Assembly (NCBI RefSeq): GCF_020164745.1
Contig: NZ_JAIUGV010000020.1
Span: 28,565-92,564, forward strand
Reading direction: 5' to 3'
DNA from: Mesorhizobium sp. ES1-4
GTDB lineage: Bacteria > Pseudomonadota > Alphaproteobacteria > Rhizobiales > Rhizobiaceae
Length of the DNA: 64,000 nt
This document shows positions 58,996 through 64,000 of this stretch, one piece after another. Within the stretch, counting starts at the first letter, position 1. Each line of letters starts with the position of its first letter. A program made the position numbers and the translations under genes. The notes beneath the pieces are model-generated. The model searched no databases and was not told the DNA's origin. It was given only the letters and a program-made list of their open reading frames with translations.

Positions 58996-60200
58996 CCGCA
59001 ATGAGGGCAGGCACCGTCGCCTGCATGCGCCGAGGGGACGTGCCGATGGGCTTCGATCGCATTCGCCCCCAGGATCGCGTAGCGCGGCTCAAAGAGCTGG
59101 TTGAGCAGGCTCGTGACGCCCTGCGAGTCCTTGACCGTCAGTTCGGCGTCGACCAGGTCGAACACCGTGAATTCCGCCGGTCTGCCCTTTTCCAGCAACC
59201 CTTCGGAGGGCAGCCGGATGGCGCGGCGTGGCGCTGTGGTCGAGGCCGTCACCACGTCCTCGAACGCCATGCCCAGCGACAGCAGTTTCGACATGGTCGT
59301 CGCCATGTCCCAGACGGAACCGTCGAGCGAGCGGTTGTGCAGATCGGTGGAAATTGTCTTCGGCGCCAGGCCGCGTTCCAGCGCCGCCTTGGCGACATCG
59401 AAGGAGAAGGATGCGCCGCCATGGCCGACGTCGAGCACGACGCCGCGAGCGGCCGCGTCCTCGGCCAGGCGGTAGAGATCGTCATCTTCGAGGATCGAAC
59501 CGCCGGCCTTGCCGTTGAAGCAATGGGTGACGATGTCGCCCTCGGTCAACAGGCCAAGAATGTCGTCATAGAGCGGCGGCGGCTCGCCGACATGCACCAT
59601 GACAGGCAGCTTGAGGATGCGGCCGAGCTTCTTGGCCAGCCTGACCGGCGTCAGGTCCCAACCGCCGGTGATGACGTGGCTTGCCCGCACCTTCAAGCCC
59701 ACGATGACGTCGCGATTGGCCTCGATGGTGGCGATGGTGCGATCGATGTCGATCGAACGCATGTCGATCAGCTCGCTCACCCGGTTGCAGGCGACGAGGC
59801 CGATCGAGCCGATGTTGAGGAAGGCATAGACGTTCTCCTGTGCGGGCTCGATGACGAACTCGCGAAAGCCGTGGAAATTGGCCTCGCCGGCGGAACCGGC
59901 ATCGACCATGGAGGTGACGCCGCGCGCCGCGCCGCATTGTTGCGGCCGGATCGAAATGTCGGTGCCGCCATACCAGACATGGACATGCAGGTCCGTCCAG
60001 CCCGGCGACAGGAAGGCGCCGTTCGCCTCCACCACCTTGACGTTGTGGCCGACGGCGATCCTCGAGCCGATCTCCGCGATGCGACCATCCTTGTCGACAA
60101 GCACGTCGATGGCGGGACCGAAACGATCGCCGAAGGCGACCGGCCTGGCGCCCTTGATCAGCAATGGCTGTTTGGCCGCGGGAAAATTGTTGCCGAACAT
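58983..60200 (-). CDS. Amidohydrolase/deacetylase-family metallohydrolase
   Basis: 405 residues. Metal-binding motifs of the dihydroorotase/deacetylase group are present: DLHVHVW, a lysine in VGLKVRASH (candidate carbamylated residue), HVGEPP, THCFNG and VLDVGHGGASF, then STDLHNRSLDG. Relatives act on N-acyl or acetylated compounds (for example the Agrobacterium Atu3266 type). Lying inside the transporter operon, it probably processes the imported compound before the SelA-like and RidA steps. It overlaps the permease gene upstream by one base (TGATG). Confidence 0.85.
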   Translation of the reverse strand: MFGNNFPAAKQPLLIKGARPVAFGDRFGPAIDVLVDKDGRIAEIGSRIAVGHNVKVVEANGAFLSPGWTDLHVHVWYGGTDISIRPQQCGAARGVTSMVDAGSAGEANFHGFREFVIEPAQENVYAFLNIGSIGLVACNRVSELIDMRSIDIDRTIATIEANRDVIVGLKVRASHVITGGWDLTPVRLAKKLGRILKLPVMVHVGEPPPLYDDILGLLTEGDIVTHCFNGKAGGSILEDDDLYRLAEDAAARGVVLDVGHGGASFSFDVAKAALERGLAPKTISTDLHNRSLDGSVWDMATTMSKLLSLGMAFEDVVTASTTAPRRAIRLPSEGLLEKGRPAEFTVFDLVDAELTVKDSQGVTSLLNQLFEPRYAILGANAIEAHRHVPSAHAGDGACPHCGWKS

Positions 60201-61063
60201 CAGATGTCCTTTGCCAGACGGGGATCGAGAAGGTCGCGCAGGCCATCGCCGACCAGTTGCAGCGCCAGCACCGTGATGACGATGGCAGCGCCGGGGAACA
60301 TCATGATCCAGCCGGCCTGGTCCATGTATTGGCGGCCGACGGCGATCATCGTGCCCCAGGTCGGGATATCAGGAGAGATGCCGACGCCGAGGAACGACAG
60401 GCCGGCTTCGGCCAGGATGGTGTTGGCGAAGATGAAGGTGCCTTGCACCAGGATGGGCGAGGTGACATTGCGCAGCACGTGACGCACTAGGATGACCGGC
60501 GTCGGCACGCCGAGCGCGCGTGCCGCCTCGACATAGGGCAGTTCGCGGATCACCAGCGTCGAGGCCCGCACGACGCGGGCCAGCCTCGGTGCATAGACGA
60601 TGCCAAGCGCGACGACGACGTTGATTGGCGTCGCGCCGAGTGCCGCCACCAGGGCAATGGCGAGCAGGATGTCGGGAAACGCCATCATGGCGTCGATCAG
60701 CCGCGAGACCGGCGTGTCGAGCTTGCGGAAGAAGCCGGCCGTCAAGCCGAGCACAATGCCGACCACACCGGAGAAGACGACCACCGCGAAGCCGACCGAG
60801 AGCGAGGTGCGGGCGGCATAGAGCATGCGCGTGAACACGTCGCGGCCGAGATCGTCGGTGCCGAACAGATGCTGGAGATCAGGCGCATGCAGCCGCGCGG
60901 CGATCGAAAGTTTTGTCGGCGAATAGGGTGCGATGATGGGCGCCAGGATCGCCATCACGGCGATGATGACCAGAACGGCCAGCCCGACCGCCGCCGTCGG
61001 GCGGCCGAGCAGCCGCGAGAAAAGGTTCGGCTCCTGCTGCAGCGGGGTGGCGATCGCGGCCAT
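60200..61063 (-). CDS. Peptide-type ABC transporter permease (DppC type)
   Basis: 287 residues from the ATG at 61063, shared by one base with the stop of the DppB-type gene. Six membrane helices, the family motif HLFGTDDLGRDVFTRMLYAARTSL and the EAA loop VEAARALGVPTPVILVRHVLRN. The frame extending to 61336 overlaps the partner gene. Confidence 0.92.
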   Translation of the reverse strand: MAAIATPLQQEPNLFSRLLGRPTAAVGLAVLVIIAVMAILAPIIAPYSPTKLSIAARLHAPDLQHLFGTDDLGRDVFTRMLYAARTSLSVGFAVVVFSGVVGIVLGLTAGFFRKLDTPVSRLIDAMMAFPDILLAIALVAALGATPINVVVALGIVYAPRLARVVRASTLVIRELPYVEAARALGVPTPVILVRHVLRNVTSPILVQGTFIFANTILAEAGLSFLGVGISPDIPTWGTMIAVGRQYMDQAGWIMMFPGAAIVITVLALQLVGDGLRDLLDPRLAKDI

Positions 61064-62010
61064 CAGTAGCGCACCCGCGGATCGATGAGGATGTAGAGCA
61101 TGTCGATGACGAAATTGACCAGCACATAGAGCCCGGCGATGACCAGCAGCGCGCCCTGGATGACCGGATAGTCGCGCCGCAGCACCGCCGAGACGACCAG
61201 GCTGCCGACCCCCGGCAGGCCGAACACGGTCTCGGTGACGACGGCGCCGGAAATCAGCAGCGCTGCCGTCAAGCCGATCACCGTGAGGATGGGGATCAGC
61301 GCGTTCTTCAGCGCGTGTTTCAGCACCACGCGCCATTCGCTCATGCCCTTGGAGCGGGCGGTGCGCACATAGTCGTCATTGAGGACGTCGAGCATCGAGG
61401 CGCGGGTGAAACGCGTGATCAGGGCCGAGCTGACCAGCCCCAGCGCCAGCGCCGGCAGCACCAGATGAGCGATGCGGTCGCCAAAGGAGGCGCCGGGACC
61501 GCCATAGCCCGACGTGTCGAACCAGCCGAGCCTGACGGCGAAGAGCTGGATGAACAGCAGGCCGAGCCAGAAGCTCGGCACGCTGGCCGCGAACATGGCG
61601 ATGGTCGTTGCCGCCTGGTCGAACAGCGAGCCGCGCCTATAGGCAGAAAGGATGCCGACGGGCAGCGCGATCACGGTGGCGATCAGCAGCGAGAAGACGG
61701 TGAGAAAGAAGGTCGGTTCGGCGCGCTGCGCAAGTGCCGCGGTGACCGGTTCGTTGAGGAAGATCGACTGGCCGAAATCGCCCTGCACGACACCGACGAT
61801 GTAGCGCCAGAACTGCTCGGGGATCGAGCCGTCGAGCCCGAGTCTGGAACGAAGTGCCGCGATGTCGGCGGCGGTGGCGTCGGGGCCGAGCATGACAGCG
61901 GCCGGGTCGCCCGGCGTCACCCGCACGATGACGAAGACGATGGTGGCGACCAGGGCCATCACCACGATCATGCCGAGAAGCCTGTTGAGAACAGAGCGCA
62001 GCAGCAGCAT
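61063..62010 (-). CDS. Peptide-type ABC transporter permease (DppB type)
   Basis: 315 residues from the ATG at 62010 with CAGGAGA upstream. Features FVIVRVTPGDPAAVMLGPDATAADI and the EAA region DDYVRTARSKGMSEWRVVLKHALKNALIPILTVIG are diagnostic for DppB/NikB permeases. Confidence 0.92.
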   Translation of the reverse strand: MLLLRSVLNRLLGMIVVMALVATIVFVIVRVTPGDPAAVMLGPDATAADIAALRSRLGLDGSIPEQFWRYIVGVVQGDFGQSIFLNEPVTAALAQRAEPTFFLTVFSLLIATVIALPVGILSAYRRGSLFDQAATTIAMFAASVPSFWLGLLFIQLFAVRLGWFDTSGYGGPGASFGDRIAHLVLPALALGLVSSALITRFTRASMLDVLNDDYVRTARSKGMSEWRVVLKHALKNALIPILTVIGLTAALLISGAVVTETVFGLPGVGSLVVSAVLRRDYPVIQGALLVIAGLYVLVNFVIDMLYILIDPRVRY

Positions 62011-62114
62011 ATGAGTTGATATCTCCTGTCCTGGCGGGCGGTCGGATCGCGGCCCCGCCCGGATCATGCCAGGTTGCCATTCCCGCAACCATAGCGGGAA
62101 GGCAGGGGTCGGGC

Positions 62115-63644
62115 CTATTTGCCTTCGAGGTAGGCGTTCCAGAAATAGGGCCAGGGTGCCGGCGTGACGCCCTTGAGGTTCGGCGCTTCGGCGGCGAGCG
62201 CGTTGAAGTCGCCGACCTTGTAGATCGGCGCTTCGTCGTAGATCACCTTCTGCACATCCTCATAGAGCTTGGCGCGCTTGGCCGGGTCGCTCTCGGAGTT
62301 GAAGGCGTCGAGCACCTTGTGCTTGGCGTCGCTCGACCACCAGCCCGGCGTGTTGTCCGACATGAAGCCGTTGAGCGACGGCTCGGCCAGGAACGGGCTA
62401 TGGGTGATGTAGATGTCCCATAGCGCCGGATCCGTGCGGTTCTTCGTCAGCGTCGCCCATTCGACGACGTCGAGTTCGACCTTGAAGCCGCCCTGTTCCA
62501 GATAGGCCTGCGCCACCTGCGCCATCTTGTAGTGGAATTCATACTGGCGGCTGGTCAGGATACGCAGCGGCCTGCCGTCATAGCCGGCCTGCTTGAGCAG
62601 TGCCGCGGCCGCTTCGGGGTCGCCGTCGGGCTTGTAGGTCTCGGTGCCGACGTCCGAGTGCCAGATGAAGCCCTCCGGATACATGGCGCCGTCGACGGCA
62701 AAGAAGTCTTTGGAACCGAAGGCAGCAAGCAGCATATCGCTTGGGGCCAGCGCGGCCTGGACCGCCCTGCGGATACGGATGTCGGAATTCAGCCCCTGTT
62801 TGGTGTTCATCACGAACACCGGCCAGCCGAACGGCTTCAGGATAAGCGGCTTGGTCTTGCCGGCGGAAACCTTGTCGTAGGACTCGACCGGAAGTGAATC
62901 GACATAGGCGAACTGGCCGGCGACGGCGCCCTCGACGCGCGTGTTGGCATCAGACACCGGCACGAAGCGGATCTCGTCCAGATATTGCTTCCTTGCCCCG
63001 CCATAGCCGTTCGGTTCGCCGCCGCGCGACTTGTAGCCGTCGAAGCGGGTGAGCTGGATGAACTGGTCGGGCTTGCGCTCCTTGAGCATATAAGGCCCGG
63101 TTCCGATGAACTTGGTCAGCGGATCCTCGCCGGCGTTTTCGGAGGGGATGATGATTGCGGCGGCGTTGTTCAGCGAGAGCAGCGACAGCAGCGGCGCATA
63201 GGGTTTCTTCAGCGTGATCTTGACCGTGTCGTCGTCGACCGCGTCGATGGCGCTGATGACTTCCGCCGCCTGCTTGCCGCGTGTAGCCACCTTCATCCAT
63301 CGGTTCAACGAGGCCACGACGTCGGCCGAATTCATGTCGGAACCGTCGTGAAACTTCACGCCGGTTCTGAGCGCGATCGTGTAGGTCAGGCCATCAGGCG
63401 AAATCTTTGGCATGTCGGCGGCTAGAAGGGGCGTGATGCCCCATTTGCTGTCGAAAGTGTAGAGCGTCTCGTACATGTGCTGGGTGATGATGCCGACCAG
63501 ATCGGCGGTCGATGCCATCGGATCGAGCGTCGGCGGTTCGCCGATCGTGGCAACGTCGATCACGCCTCCCTTCTGCGGTTCAGCCCAGGCCAGCGCCGGC
63601 AACAATGCGGCGAGCGAGGCGACGACTTGCAATAAGCGCTTCAT
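62115..63644 (-). CDS. Peptide-type ABC transporter substrate-binding protein (family 5)
   Basis: 509 residues from the ATG at 63644 with GGAGGAGA directly upstream; signal peptide MKRLLQVVASLAALLPALAWA. The mature protein shows the family-5 pattern: IDVATIGEPPTLDPMAS, YTIALRTGVKFHDGSDMNSADVVASLNRW, and LLKQAGYDGRPLRIL. It binds the substrate for the DppBCDF-type complex encoded downstream. First gene of the nine-gene operon ending in the IclR regulator. Confidence 0.92.
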   Translation of the reverse strand: MKRLLQVVASLAALLPALAWAEPQKGGVIDVATIGEPPTLDPMASTADLVGIITQHMYETLYTFDSKWGITPLLAADMPKISPDGLTYTIALRTGVKFHDGSDMNSADVVASLNRWMKVATRGKQAAEVISAIDAVDDDTVKITLKKPYAPLLSLLSLNNAAAIIIPSENAGEDPLTKFIGTGPYMLKERKPDQFIQLTRFDGYKSRGGEPNGYGGARKQYLDEIRFVPVSDANTRVEGAVAGQFAYVDSLPVESYDKVSAGKTKPLILKPFGWPVFVMNTKQGLNSDIRIRRAVQAALAPSDMLLAAFGSKDFFAVDGAMYPEGFIWHSDVGTETYKPDGDPEAAAALLKQAGYDGRPLRILTSRQYEFHYKMAQVAQAYLEQGGFKVELDVVEWATLTKNRTDPALWDIYITHSPFLAEPSLNGFMSDNTPGWWSSDAKHKVLDAFNSESDPAKRAKLYEDVQKVIYDEAPIYKVGDFNALAAEAPNLKGVTPAPWPYFWNAYLEGK

Positions 63645-63659
63645 CCGTTCTCCTCCGGG

Positions 63660-63675
63660 TTCCATTTTTATGGAA
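63660..63675. promoter_or_regulatory. Inverted repeat before the peptide-type ABC operon
   Basis: TTCCAT-TTTT-ATGGAA, perfect 6-bp arms, 16 bases upstream of the first start codon. The half-site TTCCA/TGGAA is the type seen in IclR-family operators. Confidence 0.5.
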
Positions 63676-63680
63676 TATAT

Positions 63681-63701
63681 AGCTTAGTTACGAACTAAGC
63701 T
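63681..63701. promoter_or_regulatory. Second, perfect inverted repeat before the peptide-type ABC operon
   Basis: Arms AGCTTAGTT and AACTAAGCT (9 bp, perfect) separated by ACG, immediately upstream of an AT-rich TATATATT segment that could be the -10. A bound regulator would overlap the promoter. Confidence 0.6.
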
Positions 63702-64000
63702 TACGCTGATGACTCGACGCGTCAAGCGGCGAAGCCCGAGCTGAGCTAAATTGCGGATCCCGTCCGTGCGCGAACCGTCATGAGACAACTTCTTTAGATT
63801 TCGCCGCACTGGCCGGTTTTCGGATAGCGTTGGGCTTTGTGGCGCCGCAAAGGACGTCGGCCTCCGCTCGTTCGTGAGGCGGTCGGCGCCTTCTCTTTAG
63901 ACCTGCGTCGAATTTCTGAAGGGGTTGTCTCCAGCACGAGGAACGAACCAAACTTCCATGCATTTAGCAGGGGTTGCGTTCATACATTCTTTCTTCTTGG
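63702..64000. other. Right-edge region without a recognised gene
   Basis: No supported coding region. A 61-codon minus-strand frame at 63778-63963 is low quality. Confidence 0.4.

Noticed and set aside
59001..60482. 493-codon plus-strand frame
   Set aside because: Antisense to the hydrolase and permease genes; Asp/Arg-rich shadow translation.
1..64000. CRISPR arrays, tRNA or rRNA genes
   Set aside because: No regularly spaced repeats, cloverleaf-like or rRNA-like segments were seen on reading.

Overview
The window reads as a chromosomal or large-replicon segment of a Rhizobiales alphaproteobacterium, most likely Mesorhizobium or a close relative. This rests on GC-rich coding, HWE and HisKA_2 histidine kinases, Ku and LigD-type ligase genes, a DUF3606 protein, CUT1 and Dpp-type ABC operons, and promoters matching the rhizobial RpoE2/EcfG general-stress motif. 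Assignments come from reading motifs and translations; no database search was run. No rRNA, tRNA or CRISPR was seen.

Left part (1 to about 25.5 kb) is a stress and signalling region: a LigD-type ligase (partial at the edge), a CHASE4-GGDEF-EAL protein, a structured small-RNA candidate, a 29-residue RiPP-precursor-like peptide, a multi-PAS kinase with a response regulator, a DUF4142 protein, an HWE kinase, a four-gene sugar ABC operon, a LOV kinase, Ku, DUF3606 and exonuclease III. It is rich in decayed genes: a second ligase, a ClC channel, a GGDEF protein, DUF6894, and single-base frameshifts near the 3' ends of ku and the DUF3606 gene.

Middle part (25.5 to 42.4 kb) is an alcohol-respiration module in three transcription units: pqqABCDE (minus strand), a PQQ-associated ABC transporter with a beta-propeller protein (plus strand), and a ten-gene minus-strand operon. 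That operon encodes a GlcG/HbpS-like protein, a PQQ alcohol dehydrogenase with the Asp-Tyr-Asp lanthanide signature, a XoxJ-like periplasmic protein, a lipoprotein cytochrome c, caa3-type oxidase subunits II, I and III, a small membrane protein, CtaG and a second cytochrome c. Every neighbouring pair in the operon overlaps. The arrangement suggests electrons from alcohol pass through dedicated cytochromes to a dedicated terminal oxidase.

Right part: 42.8 to 53.5 kb holds a cardiolipin-synthase-like enzyme, a divergent Mfd helicase, two small proteins (one helix-hairpin-helix), a transposase remnant, a PoxB-like enzyme and an SDR with an internal deletion. From 54.4 to 63.6 kb there is a nine-gene peptide-type ABC operon with a deacetylase-like hydrolase, RidA, a SelA/DgaE-like PLP enzyme and an IclR regulator.

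A unifying feature is the repeated sequence GGAAC-N16-NGTT (equivalent to GGAAC-N18-TT) just upstream of at least fourteen genes or operons. They include ku, the Mfd helicase, the SDR-PoxB operon and all three units of the alcohol module. This suggests that much of the window belongs to the general stress regulon; it is inference from sequence only.
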